This document shows positions 1 through 8,091 of a DNA stretch of 12,849 bases, piece by piece. The number at the start of each line of letters is the position of its first letter. Within the stretch, counting starts at the first letter, position 1. The translations under genes and the position numbers were made by a program. Location of the stretch: positions 1 through 12,849 of the forward strand of contig JAEWFU010000527.1 in assembly GCA_023388675.1 (NCBI GenBank), in the 5' to 3' direction. Source of the stretch: Pseudomonadota bacterium (GTDB lineage: Bacteria; Pseudomonadota; Alphaproteobacteria; Rhizobiales; Rhizobiaceae). The notes beneath the pieces are model-generated. The model worked only from the letters and a program-made list of their open reading frames with translations, was not told where the DNA came from and made no database searches.

Positions 1-863
1 TGCTGCTGACCAATGATGGCGGCCTGTCGCGTGTGCTCGAATTGCCGGCCACGGGTTGGCTGCGGCGCTACCGCGTGCGCGTGCACGGCAAGGTCGAGCC
101 GGAGGCGCTGGCCAGCCTCAAGGACGGAATCGCCGTCGATGGGGTCTTCTATGGCGGCGTGGAAGCGACGCTCGACCGCGAGCAAGGCTCCAATGCCTGG
201 CTGACGGTCGGCCTGCGCGAGGGCAAGAACCGCGAGGTCAAGAACATCCTCGGCGCGCTCGGGCTGGATGTGACGCGGCTGATCCGTTTGTCTTATGGTC
301 CGTTCCAACTCGGCGAGCTGGCCGAGGGCGAGGTACGCGAACTCAAGGGCAAGCTTCTGCGAGATCAGCTCGGCGAGCGCCTCATCGAGGAATCGGGCGC
401 GAATTTCGACGCGCCGGTGCTCAACGAATTCTCCAACAAGCCGGTCTCGGCCACCTCCGAAAAGAAGCGTGAGGAAACAGGCCAAACGCCCAATCGCAAG
501 CGCGAACGCGAGCAGAAGCGCGAGGACGCCTTAGGGCGCCTCCAGACGAAGCCGATGCGTGGCGCAGGCCCGAAGCGGGATGCTGAAGACAGGCGCGGCC
601 CGGCGGGTGGAAAGTTCCCCAGGACCAAGGACGGTCCGCGCGAGGAGCGTCAGCCCGAGAAACAGCGTTCGCGCACAGCCAATGTCTGGATGGCGCCCGG
701 CGCACGCCCCATGGGCGAGAAGAAGGCGGCAGCACTTGCCGAGCGCAACGAGGGCCGCCGCTATGCCGGCAAGCCGCGACCGGACAGCGCCAAGGGTGGC
801 AAAGGCGGCGGGAAGCCCGGACCGCGCGGCAGCGGCCCGCGCAAACCGCGCCGCGAGGGCTGA
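1..863 (+). CDS. rluB: RluB-type 23S rRNA pseudouridine synthase, 3' part (5' end outside window)
   Basis: The gene is partial; its reading frame enters at base 3. The visible protein (about 286 residues) opens with LLTNDGGLSR, the segment just after the catalytic Asp loop of the RsuA/RluB/RluE family, so the S4 domain and catalytic Asp lie upstream of the window. LPATGWLRRYRVRVHGK and GLREGKNREVKNIL are family-typical core motifs. The family isomerises a uridine of large-subunit rRNA to pseudouridine; RluB in E. coli acts on U2605 of 23S rRNA. The folded core appears to end near base 390. It is followed by about 155 residues of Lys/Arg/Gly/Pro-rich, presumably disordered sequence containing a hydrophobic island, NVWMAPGARP, near bases 681-710. 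Such basic tails are common in alphaproteobacterial members and probably contact rRNA. rsmD follows after 2 nt, so the two are likely co-transcribed. The family call is firm; RluB rather than another RsuA-type member is probable. Confidence 0.85.
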   Translation, partial: LLTNDGGLSRVLELPATGWLRRYRVRVHGKVEPEALASLKDGIAVDGVFYGGVEATLDREQGSNAWLTVGLREGKNREVKNILGALGLDVTRLIRLSYGPFQLGELAEGEVRELKGKLLRDQLGERLIEESGANFDAPVLNEFSNKPVSATSEKKREETGQTPNRKREREQKREDALGRLQTKPMRGAGPKRDAEDRRGPAGGKFPRTKDGPREERQPEKQRSRTANVWMAPGARPMGEKKAAALAERNEGRRYAGKPRPDSAKGGKGGGKPGPRGSGPRKPRREG

Positions 864-865
864 TC

Positions 866-1420
866 TTGCGCGTCGTCGGGGGCGAACTGCGCGGGCGGCC
901 GCTGGCCGCGCCGCGCTCGGATGCGATCCGGCCGACGAGCGACCGCGCGCGCGAGGCGGTCTTCAACATCATAGCCCACAGCCAGTCGGTGCGGCTTGAA
1001 GGTGCGCGCGTGCTCGATCTTTTCGCGGGCACCGGGGCGCTCGGCATCGAAGCGCTGTCGCGCGGTGCCGCGCATTGCCTGTTCATCGAGGAATCGGCCG
1101 AAGGCCGCGGTCTGATCCGCACCAATGTCGAGACCACGGGGCTCCAGGGCCGCACCAAGATATTTCGCCGCGACGCAACAATGCTAGGCGAGACGGGCAC
1201 GATCCAGCCATTCGATATCATCTTTGCCGACCCACCCTACGGCAAGGGTCTGGGCGAACGCGCGCTCGCTTCGGCTCTTGTCGGGGGGTGGCTCAAGGAA
1301 CAGGCATTTGTCATGGTGGAGGAGGCGGCCGGATCGCCTTTCCAGCCTCCCGCAGGGCTGAAGCTTGTTCAGCGGCGAGACTACGGCGACACCACCGTGA
1401 CTTTCTGCGAGCGCGCCTGA
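866..1420 (+). CDS. rsmD: 16S rRNA (guanine(966)-N2)-methyltransferase RsmD
   Basis: The 184-residue protein has the usual RsmD length and layout. The N-terminal MRVVGGELRGRPL with IRPTSDRAREAVFNI (residues 21-35) is diagnostic. DLFAGTGALG (51-60) is the SAM-binding loop of a Rossmann-fold methyltransferase, and ADPPY (121-125) is the catalytic (D/N)PPY motif of amino-methylating enzymes. RsmD methylates N2 of G966 in helix 31 of 16S rRNA during 30S assembly, in the cytoplasm. The start is a TTG at 866: family members begin exactly at this MR(I/V)VGG, and GAGGG at 855-859 sits 6 nt upstream as a ribosome binding site inside the rluB end. The gene starts 2 nt after the rluB stop, which implies translational coupling of two rRNA-modification genes. 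Confidence 0.94.
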   Translation: MRVVGGELRGRPLAAPRSDAIRPTSDRAREAVFNIIAHSQSVRLEGARVLDLFAGTGALGIEALSRGAAHCLFIEESAEGRGLIRTNVETTGLQGRTKIFRRDATMLGETGTIQPFDIIFADPPYGKGLGERALASALVGGWLKEQAFVMVEEAAGSPFQPPAGLKLVQRRDYGDTTVTFCERA

Positions 1421-1453
1421 CTTTCGTCACGGTTGCGCCCGATGACGCAGATG

Positions 1454-1493
1454 TTAGCGCTGCCGCGATTGCGTGCAGGGCCGCAGGCGCTAA
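1454..1493 (+). promoter_or_regulatory. Imperfect stem-loop in the leader of the M16 peptidase genes
   Basis: The 105-nt gap between rsmD and the first M16 gene holds an inverted repeat. TTAGCGC (1454-1460) is matched perfectly by GCGCTAA (1487-1493). The stem can be extended inward by TGC/GCA with one bulged G at 1486, leaving a loop of about 19 nt. No T-run follows, so it is not a standard intrinsic terminator. It lies about 33 nt before the ATG at 1526. It could be an RNA leader structure, a 3' end for the rsmD transcript, or two operator half-sites about 33 bp apart (close to three helical turns). The repeat is plain in the sequence; a function is inference. Confidence 0.35.
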
Positions 1494-1509
1494 GTCTCGC
1501 AGGGTCTCT

Positions 1510-1520
1510 GGAGAAGGAAG
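1510..1520 (+). promoter_or_regulatory. Ribosome binding site deciding the first M16 gene start
   Basis: The purine run GGAGAAGGAAG ends 5 nt before the ATG at 1526. It is the strongest Shine-Dalgarno in the neighbourhood and places the start at 1526, where a signal peptide begins, instead of at the in-frame TTG at 1433. Confidence 0.75.
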
Positions 1521-1525
1521 TTTTC

Positions 1526-2899
1526 ATGAAGCTGATTCCCGGCCGCGGTGCTGGCGCGCCTTTCAGGGCAATGCTCACCGCCGCGTTCATGGCTGTCCCG
1601 TTTGCCTTTGCCCTGGCGGAGGAGGCGCCGCAGATCGAGCATTTCGCCCTCGATAATGGGCTTGAGGTCGTGGTCATACCCGATCGGCGCGCGCCGGTCG
1701 TCACGCAGATGGTCTGGTACAAGGTCGGCAGCGCCGACGAGGAACCGGGCAAATCGGGCATTGCCCACTTCTTCGAGCACCTGATGTTCAAGGGCACCAG
1801 CAATCACGGACCCGGCGAATTCTCCGCCCGCATCGCAGAGGTCGGCGGCCGTGAAAACGCTTTCACCTCATACGATTACACCGCCTACTTCCAGCAGGTC
1901 GCGCCGAGCGAGTTGAAGTCCATGATGGAGTTCGAGGCGGACCGGATGCGCAACCTCATCCTCACGGACGAGGTGATCGGGCCGGAGCGCGACGTCATCA
2001 TCGAGGAGCGCAATTCGCGGGTCGAGAACAGCCCGGAATCGCTGCATGGCGAGGAAGTCAACGCCACGCTCTACCAGAACCATCCCTATCGCTTCCCCGT
2101 TATCGGCTGGATGCATGAGATCGAGCAGCTCAACCGGGAGGACGCGACCGAGTTTTACGACCGGTTCTACGCGCCGAACAACGCTGTGCTGATCGTGGCC
2201 GGCGACGTGGATGCCGCGACCGTGCGCGACCTTGCCGAGCAGACATATGGGCTTGTCGAGCGCGGCCCGGACCTGCCGCCGCGCATCCGCCCGGTGGAGC
2301 CGGAGCAGAACACCAGCCGGATCGTGGAGATGTCTGACCCGCGTGTTGGCGTGGCCAGCTATTCCAAGCGCTGGGTGGTCCCATCCTACACGACCGCTGA
2401 AGACGGTGAGGCCGAAACGTTCGACCTGCTTGCCGAAATACTCGGCGGCGGCATGCGCAGCCGTATCTATCAGGAGCTTATCGTGCGGCAGGGCATCGCC
2501 TCCTCGGCGGGCGCCTACTACCAGGGCACGTCGCTCGACGACACGGCGTTCGTCGTCTACGGATCGCCACGCGGCGATGCCACCATCGAGGACGTCGAGC
2601 GCGCCATCGACGCCGAGATCGCCAAGGTGGTCGAGGAAGGCGTTTCCGAGGACGAGCTGGAGAAGGCCAAGAAACGGGCGGTCCGTTCGATGATCTTCGC
2701 CCGCGACGACCAGTCAGGCATGGCGCGTATCTACGGTTCGACACTGGCGACAGGCGGGACGGTCGAAGACGTTCTCGAATGGCCTGAGCGAATCGAGGCC
2801 GTATCCGCCGACGACATAAAGCAGGTGGCGGCACGTTATCTTGATCAGCGTCGGTCGGTGACCGGCTATCTGCGGCCCGAAAAGGACGACCGCTCATGA
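1526..2899 (+). CDS. M16 family zinc metallopeptidase, exported, catalytic subunit
   Basis: A 457-residue insulinase/pitrilysin-family (M16B, processing-peptidase-like) protein. Residues 1-31 look like a signal peptide, with a basic start, a hydrophobic core at about 15-30 and a likely cut near ALA-EEA, so it should act in the periplasm. The inverted zinc motif HFFEH is at 81-85 (His81, Glu84 and His85). The third ligand is probably Glu161 in the [10 protein letters not shown] segment, at the family's usual spacing. [13 protein letters not shown] (110-122) is also typical. The C-terminal M16 domain (about 200-440) contains SRIYQEL. The family degrades peptides inside a closed two-half chamber. 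The next gene is a degenerate homologue overlapping by 4 nt, so the active enzyme is probably a heterodimer. Substrate unknown. The 1421-1525 gap upstream probably carries the promoter, but I see no convincing -35/-10 pair. Confidence 0.93.
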   Translation: MKLIPGRGAGAPFRAMLTAAFMAVPFAFALAEEAPQIEHFALDNGLEVVVIPDRRAPVVTQMVWYKVGSADEEPGKSGIAHFFEHLMFKGTSNHGPGEFSARIAEVGGRENAFTSYDYTAYFQQVAPSELKSMMEFEADRMRNLILTDEVIGPERDVIIEERNSRVENSPESLHGEEVNATLYQNHPYRFPVIGWMHEIEQLNREDATEFYDRFYAPNNAVLIVAGDVDAATVRDLAEQTYGLVERGPDLPPRIRPVEPEQNTSRIVEMSDPRVGVASYSKRWVVPSYTTAEDGEAETFDLLAEILGGGMRSRIYQELIVRQGIASSAGAYYQGTSLDDTAFVVYGSPRGDATIEDVERAIDAEIAKVVEEGVSEDELEKAKKRAVRSMIFARDDQSGMARIYGSTLATGGTVEDVLEWPERIEAVSADDIKQVAARYLDQRRSVTGYLRPEKDDRS

Positions 2900-4260
2900 A
2901 TGCGACGGAGGCAAACCTCGATATGCAGGCCAACCGCTTCACGCTGGCGCTGACGACGCTGTTTCTGGCGTTGATATTTCTTACGCTGCCGGCGGTGATG
3001 CCGGCGCGCGCAGCCGTCGACATCCAGGAGGTAACTTCCAAAAGCGGCGTCAAGGCCTGGCTGGTCGAGGACTACACGGTGCCGATTATCTCCGTGCGGT
3101 TTGCCTTCAAGGGCGGCAGCACGCAGGACCCCGAGGGCAAGGAGGGCATCTCCACGCTGATGACCGGCCTGTTCGACGAGGGCGCCGGCGATCTCGATGC
3201 CGACGCGTTCCAGGAGCGGCTGGACGAGGTTGGCGCGGAGATGAGCTTCAACGCCACCCGCGACGCTGTCTACGGCGAGATGCGCATGCTGGAGGAAGGA
3301 AACGAGGACGCGTTCGAACTTCTCCGGCTTGCCGTCAACAATCCGCGTTTCGACCAGGAGCCGGTCGACCGCATCCGCGCCCAGATCATGACGCGTATCC
3401 AGCGCGACATGCGCGATCCGCAATCGCTGGGTCAGGAAGAGTTCGCCCGCGCTCTCTACGGCGATCATCCCTACGCACGCCGCTCAGACGGGACCGATGA
3501 AACGCTGGCTTCCGTCACTCCGGAGGACCTGAAGTCGCTGCACGCGCGCACCTTCGCCCGTGCAAACGTCAGTATCGGCGTTGTCGGCGCGATCGATGCT
3601 GAAACGCTCAAGGGTGTACTCGACAAGGTTTTCGGAGATTTGCCGCAGGAGCCGGAATTGCTGCCGGTGGAACACGTGTCGCCGAAGCTGGACCAGGAAG
3701 TCTCCTACGCCTATCCGTTGCCGCAGGCGACGCTCCAACTCGTCTATCCAGGCGTTGCCCGCGACGACCCGGAGTTCTTCCCGGCCTTCCTCATGAACCA
3801 CATTCTTGGTGGCGGAACGTTCTCCTCGCGCCTGTTCGACGAGGTGCGGGAAAAGCGCGGTCTTGCCTATGGTGTTGGTTCTGGCCTGCATACCGGCGAA
3901 TACGCCAACATGCTCGCCATCGGCACATCAACCCGCGCCGATCGTGCGCAGGAAACACTCGAACTCATCCGCGACGTGGTGCGCGGGATGGCCGAGGAGG
4001 GCCCCACCGAGGAAGAGCTGGCACGTGCCAAGACCTATCTGGTCGGCGCATATCCGATCAACAATCTCGATTCGTCGGCGGCCATCGCGCGTACGCTTGT
4101 CGAATTGCAGCTCGACGATCGCGGCATAAACTACATCGACCGCCGAGTCGGCTACATCAACGCCGTGACGCTTGATCAGGTCAAGGCGGCGGCCCGTCGT
4201 CTGCTTGTTGCGGAACCTGCGATACTGGTGATAGGTCCGGAGGCTGGCGACGGCGGCTGA
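2896..4260 (+). CDS. M16 family peptidase-like protein, exported, non-catalytic partner
   Basis: A 454-residue M16-fold protein. It has a long signal sequence (hydrophobic 16-34, likely cleavage near ARA-AVD at 39-41), so it is periplasmic or envelope-associated. Aligned with its upstream neighbour, [14 protein letters not shown] corresponds here to [14 protein letters not shown]: the zinc motif is replaced by TLMTG (87-91), so it should not bind zinc or cleave alone. The C-terminal half keeps [20 protein letters not shown], with the Arg/Tyr region that in M16B enzymes contributes substrate contacts from the partner subunit. The arrangement matches known M16B heterodimers of one active and one inactive subunit. 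Its ATG overlaps the upstream stop as ATGA, with AAAGGA at 2881-2886 as ribosome binding site. An ATG at 2923 (residue 10) is an alternative start that would still leave a signal peptide. Confidence 0.9.
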   Translation: MNATEANLDMQANRFTLALTTLFLALIFLTLPAVMPARAAVDIQEVTSKSGVKAWLVEDYTVPIISVRFAFKGGSTQDPEGKEGISTLMTGLFDEGAGDLDADAFQERLDEVGAEMSFNATRDAVYGEMRMLEEGNEDAFELLRLAVNNPRFDQEPVDRIRAQIMTRIQRDMRDPQSLGQEEFARALYGDHPYARRSDGTDETLASVTPEDLKSLHARTFARANVSIGVVGAIDAETLKGVLDKVFGDLPQEPELLPVEHVSPKLDQEVSYAYPLPQATLQLVYPGVARDDPEFFPAFLMNHILGGGTFSSRLFDEVREKRGLAYGVGSGLHTGEYANMLAIGTSTRADRAQETLELIRDVVRGMAEEGPTEEELARAKTYLVGAYPINNLDSSAAIARTLVELQLDDRGINYIDRRVGYINAVTLDQVKAAARRLLVAEPAILVIGPEAGDGG

Positions 4261-4270
4261 AAGGAAGGCG

Positions 4271-5173
4271 ATGGAAGCCTCGATCCCCGAACGCGCCACG
4301 GAAAGCGGCGCGCCGCAGTTCGAGAAAGGTCGTGACCCGACCTTTGCGGTCGCCTTCGGCGGCGGCGGTGCGCGAGGCCTCGCCCATATCCACGTCATCG
4401 AGGCGCTCGACGAACTCGGCATCAGGCCGGTGGCGATTTCCGGCTCGTCGATCGGGGCTATCATGGGCGCCGGCATGGCCGCCGGAATGTCGGGCAAGGA
4501 GATCCACGATTATGCGCACTCGATACTCGGGCGACGGTCCGAGGTGGCCGCGCGCATGTGGCGCGCACGTCCGGGAAGCTTTTCGGAGATGGTTTCCGGC
4601 GGGGTGGGTCTCACGCAGTTCAATGTAGAGCGTATCATCCAAGCGTTCCTGCCGCCGGTCATTCCGGAGACCTTCGAGGAACTGCAGATTCCGCTGCAGG
4701 TGACGGCGACCGATTTCTTTGCCCAGAGGGAAACGATCTTCGATAACGGCGATCTTTACAAGGCGGTCGCGGCGTCGGCGGCCATTCCAGCCGTGTTTCG
4801 CCCGGTCAGGCATGAGGGCCGCATCCTGGTCGACGGCGGCATAGCCAATCCAGTCCCGTTCGACCTGCTCGAAGGCAAAGCGGACATACTGATCGCCATC
4901 GACGTGGTGGGCTCGCCGGTGCATGACCGCCGCGCCAAGCCCAACTCGCTCGATCTCGTGTTCGGTGCGAGCCAGATCATGATGCAGTCGATTGTTGCCT
5001 TGAAGCTGCAGCAGGGGCGTCCCCAGATACTGCTGCGTCCGCCTGTTTCGCACTTCCGCGCGCTGGACTTTCTCAAGGTCGACCGCGTGATGGCGGAGAC
5101 CGCGTCGATCAAGGACGAACTGAAACAGGCCGTCGGCGCTGCGGTGGAACGCTTCGAGAAGGACGCCGCCTGA
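4271..5173 (+). CDS. Patatin-like phospholipase (RssA-type hydrolase)
   Basis: A 300-residue patatin-fold serine hydrolase. FGGGGARGLAH (29-39) supplies the oxyanion-hole glycines. GSSIG (58-62) is the nucleophile elbow with Ser60, and DGG (188-190) carries the catalytic Asp188, so the Ser-Asp dyad is complete. The NPVPFDLL segment follows as usual in bacterial members. No signal peptide is seen, so it is probably cytoplasmic or peripheral on the inner membrane. Bacterial patatins hydrolyse acyl esters of phospholipids or related lipids; the substrate here is unknown. The ATG follows AAGGAAGG (4261-4268) and lies 10 nt after the stop of the M16 partner gene, so it is likely the last gene of that transcript. 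Its stop is 6 nt from the convergent MATE gene stop. Confidence 0.92.
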   Translation: MEASIPERATESGAPQFEKGRDPTFAVAFGGGGARGLAHIHVIEALDELGIRPVAISGSSIGAIMGAGMAAGMSGKEIHDYAHSILGRRSEVAARMWRARPGSFSEMVSGGVGLTQFNVERIIQAFLPPVIPETFEELQIPLQVTATDFFAQRETIFDNGDLYKAVAASAAIPAVFRPVRHEGRILVDGGIANPVPFDLLEGKADILIAIDVVGSPVHDRRAKPNSLDLVFGASQIMMQSIVALKLQQGRPQILLRPPVSHFRALDFLKVDRVMAETASIKDELKQAVGAAVERFEKDAA

Positions 5174-5179
5174 GCGGTT

Positions 5180-6610
5180 CTACTGGAGAGTGGCGGCCTT
5201 GCCGGTGGAGAACGGCGAATTCGCGGCTGGCGGCGGCGGCGGAACCTCCTCGTCCAGCGAGGGCTTGTCGCCAATCCCTCGGACGACCCGGAAGGCCACG
5301 ATCGCGGCGACGACGCCGAACACGATCGCGCCAAGGCCCCACCCTGCGATTACGCCCTTGGCTCCGTAGAGCTGCGCGCCCGCCCAGACGAAGGGGATGA
5401 CGCCCAGCGTCGACCGCCCCCAGTTGAAGACCGTCGAATAGGTGGCGAAGCCGAGATTGTTGAAGGCGGCGTTGGCCACGAACAACATGCCATTGAACAG
5501 GAAGCTGCCTGCCACGAAAAGGCAGAAGAAGATCACCAGCTCCCGCGCCTCGCCCGTCGCGCCGAAAAGATCGGCAACCGGCGTCGACAGGGCGGCCAGA
5601 AGCATCCAGACGCCAAGGCAATAGAGCGTGACGAAGACCAGCGCGTCGCGCAGCGCTGCGTTGAGGCGGTCGTAGCGCCCAGCCCCATAGTTTTGCCCGA
5701 GGATCGGTCCCACAGCGCCTGAGAGCGCGAAGATTACGCCGAAAGCCACCGGAATGAGCCGGCCGACGATCGCCCACCCTGCGATCGCCTCGTCGCCGAA
5801 GCGGGCCATCTCGATCGTGACATAGGCGTTGCCGACGGGCGTTGCGATCTGCGTCAGAACGGCGGGCAATCCGATCACGAAGAACGGCCGCGCCACCGCC
5901 GCCAGCTTGCGCGGATTAGGAAGGGCCATCAGCCGGTGCACGACATGCGCGCCATGGATGCCGATCGCGAGCAGTATCAGCCGCGACAGCACTGTCGAGA
6001 TCGCCGCGCCGTCGAGCCCCAGCCCGAACCCGAAGATCAGGATCGGGTCGAGCACTGCGGCCGCGGCGCCGCCGGCCAGCGTCACATACATGGCGCGCCG
6101 GGCGTCCCCGACCCCACGCAGGATTCCGGTCGCGCACATGCCCATCGAGACGATCGGCGACGACGGAATCACGATCTGAAGGAATCGCGTTGTGAGCTGC
6201 CGGGTCTCGCCGGTTGCGCCCAACAGGCCGACGAGCGGATCGAGAAACGGCCAGATCGCCAGCACGATGATGCTCGTCGTCAGGCCCATGAACACCATCG
6301 CAGCCCCGCCCATGCGGGCGGCTTCCGCCCGGTCGCCGCGTCCGAGCGCGCGCGAAACCAGCGCCGATGCCGCAATGGTCAGGCCGATGGAGACCGACAC
6401 GGTGAAAAACATCAGCGTGCTTGCAAAGCCGATTGCCGCCGCAAGCTCCTGCACGCCGAGCATCGAAATGTAGAAAAGATTGAGCGCGTCGACCACGAAG
6501 ATGGCGACCAGTCCCACCGATCCCGTAGCCGTCATCACGGCGACATGGCGCATCGTCGATCCTGTGACGAACTTGGCCTGCTGGGCGGTGGCGGATGCGG
6601 GTGCTGGCAT
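5180..6610 (-). CDS. MATE family multidrug/cation efflux transporter
   Basis: A 476-residue, very hydrophobic protein with the length and 12-helix, two-half layout of MATE (NorM/DinF-type) antiporters of the inner membrane. These export drugs or metabolites in exchange for Na+ or H+. Internal duplication is visible: GATGE occurs at 131-135 and again at 350-354 at equivalent places of the two halves, and ILRGVGDARRAMYV (163-176) and PILGQNYGAGRYDR (302-315) are family signature segments. The C-terminus is a soluble tail with a run of five prolines (457-461). The chosen ATG at 6610 has no good ribosome binding site. Met20 (ATG at 6553-6551) has AGGA 8 nt upstream and is possible, but the residues before it (FVTGSTMRHV) look conserved, so I keep the longer form. 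Substrate cannot be read from sequence. Confidence 0.93.
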   Translation of the reverse strand: MPAPASATAQQAKFVTGSTMRHVAVMTATGSVGLVAIFVVDALNLFYISMLGVQELAAAIGFASTLMFFTVSVSIGLTIAASALVSRALGRGDRAEAARMGGAAMVFMGLTTSIIVLAIWPFLDPLVGLLGATGETRQLTTRFLQIVIPSSPIVSMGMCATGILRGVGDARRAMYVTLAGGAAAAVLDPILIFGFGLGLDGAAISTVLSRLILLAIGIHGAHVVHRLMALPNPRKLAAVARPFFVIGLPAVLTQIATPVGNAYVTIEMARFGDEAIAGWAIVGRLIPVAFGVIFALSGAVGPILGQNYGAGRYDRLNAALRDALVFVTLYCLGVWMLLAALSTPVADLFGATGEARELVIFFCLFVAGSFLFNGMLFVANAAFNNLGFATYSTVFNWGRSTLGVIPFVWAGAQLYGAKGVIAGWGLGAIVFGVVAAIVAFRVVRGIGDKPSLDEEVPPPPPAANSPFSTGKAATLQ

Positions 6611-6747
6611 CGGACTCGGGCGCGGTGTTTATCGCTCCTACCACGAATTGGCGTTCCCGCCAGCCATTGCAACGCGCAAGCCATGGCCATAGATGGAGGC
6701 TACACACCGCCAGACGCCCCCCGTTTCCGCAGGACCAGAGCTTTTTG
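6611..6747. promoter_or_regulatory. Divergent intergenic region between the MATE and pmbA genes
   Basis: These 137 nt separate two divergent genes and so should hold both promoters. For pmbA, TTGCAA (6667-6672) followed by ATAGAT (6689-6694) with a 16-nt spacer is a weak sigma-70-like candidate. TTGCAA is self-complementary and could also serve the minus strand, but no convincing minus-strand -10 follows. Short symmetries are present: TGGCG-TTCC-CGCCA (6649-6662) about 40-50 nt upstream of the MATE start, GCCATGGC (6680-6687) and CCAT-AG-ATGG (6687-6696). Any could be an operator; none is strong enough to name. No small gene is evident. Confidence 0.35.
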
Positions 6748-8091
6748 ATGAACCAGAAGATCGATTCCAGCAGCCTTGCAGATCTTGTTGCGCGGCTTGT
6801 GGAAGCTGCGAAGCGTGCCGGAGCCGATGCTTCCGATGCCGTGGCCGTCCGTTCCCGGTCGACCAGCGTTTCGGTGCGGCTCGGCAAGGTGGAAGACACG
6901 GAGGCAGCCGAGAGCGATGACGTCTCGCTCCGCGTTTTCCTCGGCAATCGTACAGCCAGCGTGTCGGCCAATGCCGCATCCGATCCGGCCACCCTTGCCG
7001 AACGCGCGGTGGCGATGGCGAAGGCCTCGCCCGAGGATCCGCATCAGAGACTTGCCGATCAGGCGCTGCTTGCCCGTTCTATAACGGATCTCGATCTTTT
7101 CGACGCAACCGAACTATCGGCGGAAAGGCTGCGCGAAGACGCGCTTGCGATGGAAGAGGCGGCCATGGCGGTGCCCGGCGTCACCAATTCCAGCGGCTCC
7201 GGCGCGTCGGTGGGCATGGGCGGGCTTGTGCTCGCCACCTCTCACGGCTTTCTCGGTCAGTATATGGCGACGCGCTTCTCGCGTTCCGTCAGCGTGATCG
7301 CCGGCGAAGGCACGGGCATGGAGCGCGATTACGATTATTCGTCCCGCCTCCATTTCGCAGACCTGGACCCAGTGGCGGAAATCGGCCGCAAGGCGGGCGA
7401 ACGGGCAACCAGAAGGCTCGGTGCCCGCAAGGCCCGCACCGGCCCGGTGGCGGTAATCTACGACCCGCGTGTGGCGCGCGGCATCGCCGGACACCTCGCT
7501 GGCGCCATAAACGGCGCCTCGGTGGCGCGGAAGACCAGCTTCCTGCGCGACATGATGGGCAAGAAGGTTGCGTCCGCCGGCATCACGGTAACGGACGACC
7601 CGCTCAAGCTGCGCGGCCAGTCGTCCCGGCCGTTCGACGGCGAAGGTGTGCAGGGCGAGAGCCTGACCATGGTTGACCGAGGTGTTCTGGGCCACTGGTT
7701 TCTCTCGACCTCTGCTGCAAGCGAGCTCGGACTTCAAACAAACGGTCGCGGCGTTCGCGCATCGTCTTCGGTATCGCCATCGTCGACCAATCTGGCGATC
7801 GAGCCGGGCGAGCAGTCGCCGGAGGAGCTGATTCGTTCGCTCAAGTCCGGATTTTACGTGACGGAGGTGTTCGGACAGGGCGTCAACATGGTGACGGGCG
7901 AATATTCACGCGGGGCGTCGGGCTTCTGGATCGAGAATGGCGAGCTTGCCTGGCCCGTCTCCGAGGTCACCATTGCCGCGAATCTCAAGGATATGTTCCT
8001 GAACATGGTTCCGGCCAGCGATCTCGATCGCAATTTCGGCACGGCCGCGCCGACACTTCTTGTCGAGGGGATGACGCTTGCAGGTGAATGA
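6748..8091 (+). CDS. pmbA: TldD/PmbA family metalloprotease-type protein, PmbA (TldE) subgroup
   Basis: A 447-residue protein, the normal PmbA length. The conserved C-terminal signature is present: RPFDGEG (294-300), then a GQGVN...VTGEYSRGA...FWIE block (376-396) and PVSEVTIAANLKDM (403-416). The HExxxH zinc motif of TldD is absent, which assigns it to the TldE/PmbA side. In E. coli, TldD and TldE form a heterodimeric protease that degrades unfolded peptides, matures microcin B17 and turns over the antitoxin CcdA; TldE is the non-zinc partner. No tldD is in this window. The ATG at 6748 is chosen because homologues begin just before this coiled N-terminal stretch; AGAG (6737-6740) or AGGA (6731-6734) would be the ribosome binding site. 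The frame stays open back to 6595, but that part has no family resemblance. The next gene overlaps its 3' end by 14 nt. Confidence 0.92.
   Translation: MNQKIDSSSLADLVARLVEAAKRAGADASDAVAVRSRSTSVSVRLGKVEDTEAAESDDVSLRVFLGNRTASVSANAASDPATLAERAVAMAKASPEDPHQRLADQALLARSITDLDLFDATELSAERLREDALAMEEAAMAVPGVTNSSGSGASVGMGGLVLATSHGFLGQYMATRFSRSVSVIAGEGTGMERDYDYSSRLHFADLDPVAEIGRKAGERATRRLGARKARTGPVAVIYDPRVARGIAGHLAGAINGASVARKTSFLRDMMGKKVASAGITVTDDPLKLRGQSSRPFDGEGVQGESLTMVDRGVLGHWFLSTSAASELGLQTNGRGVRASSSVSPSSTNLAIEPGEQSPEELIRSLKSGFYVTEVFGQGVNMVTGEYSRGASGFWIENGELAWPVSEVTIAANLKDMFLNMVPASDLDRNFGTAAPTLLVEGMTLAGE
8065..8070 (+). promoter_or_regulatory. Ribosome binding site supporting the cysQ TTG start
   Basis: GAGGGG lies 7 nt before the TTG at 8078, within the pmbA end. 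Spacing to the alternative GTG at 8084 would be 13 nt, which is less favourable, so the TTG start is preferred. Confidence 0.5.

Noticed and set aside
421..1221. A 266-codon minus-strand open frame across rluB and rsmD
   Set aside because: Arg/Ser-rich low-information translation antisense to two recognisable genes.
1433..1525. N-terminal extension of the first M16 protein to a TTG at 1433
   Set aside because: It would bury the signal peptide 31 residues in and ignore the strong ribosome binding site at 1510-1520; it also runs through the stem-loop region.
5165..5197. GCCGCC (5165-5170) and GGCGGC (5192-5197) around the convergent patatin/MATE stops as a terminator
   Set aside because: Only 6-bp arms with a 21-nt loop and no T-run; such matches are common by chance in this GC-rich DNA.
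6595..6747. N-terminal extension of PmbA upstream of 6748
   Set aside because: The added 51 residues do not resemble the family, overlap the divergent promoter region and run into the MATE gene start.
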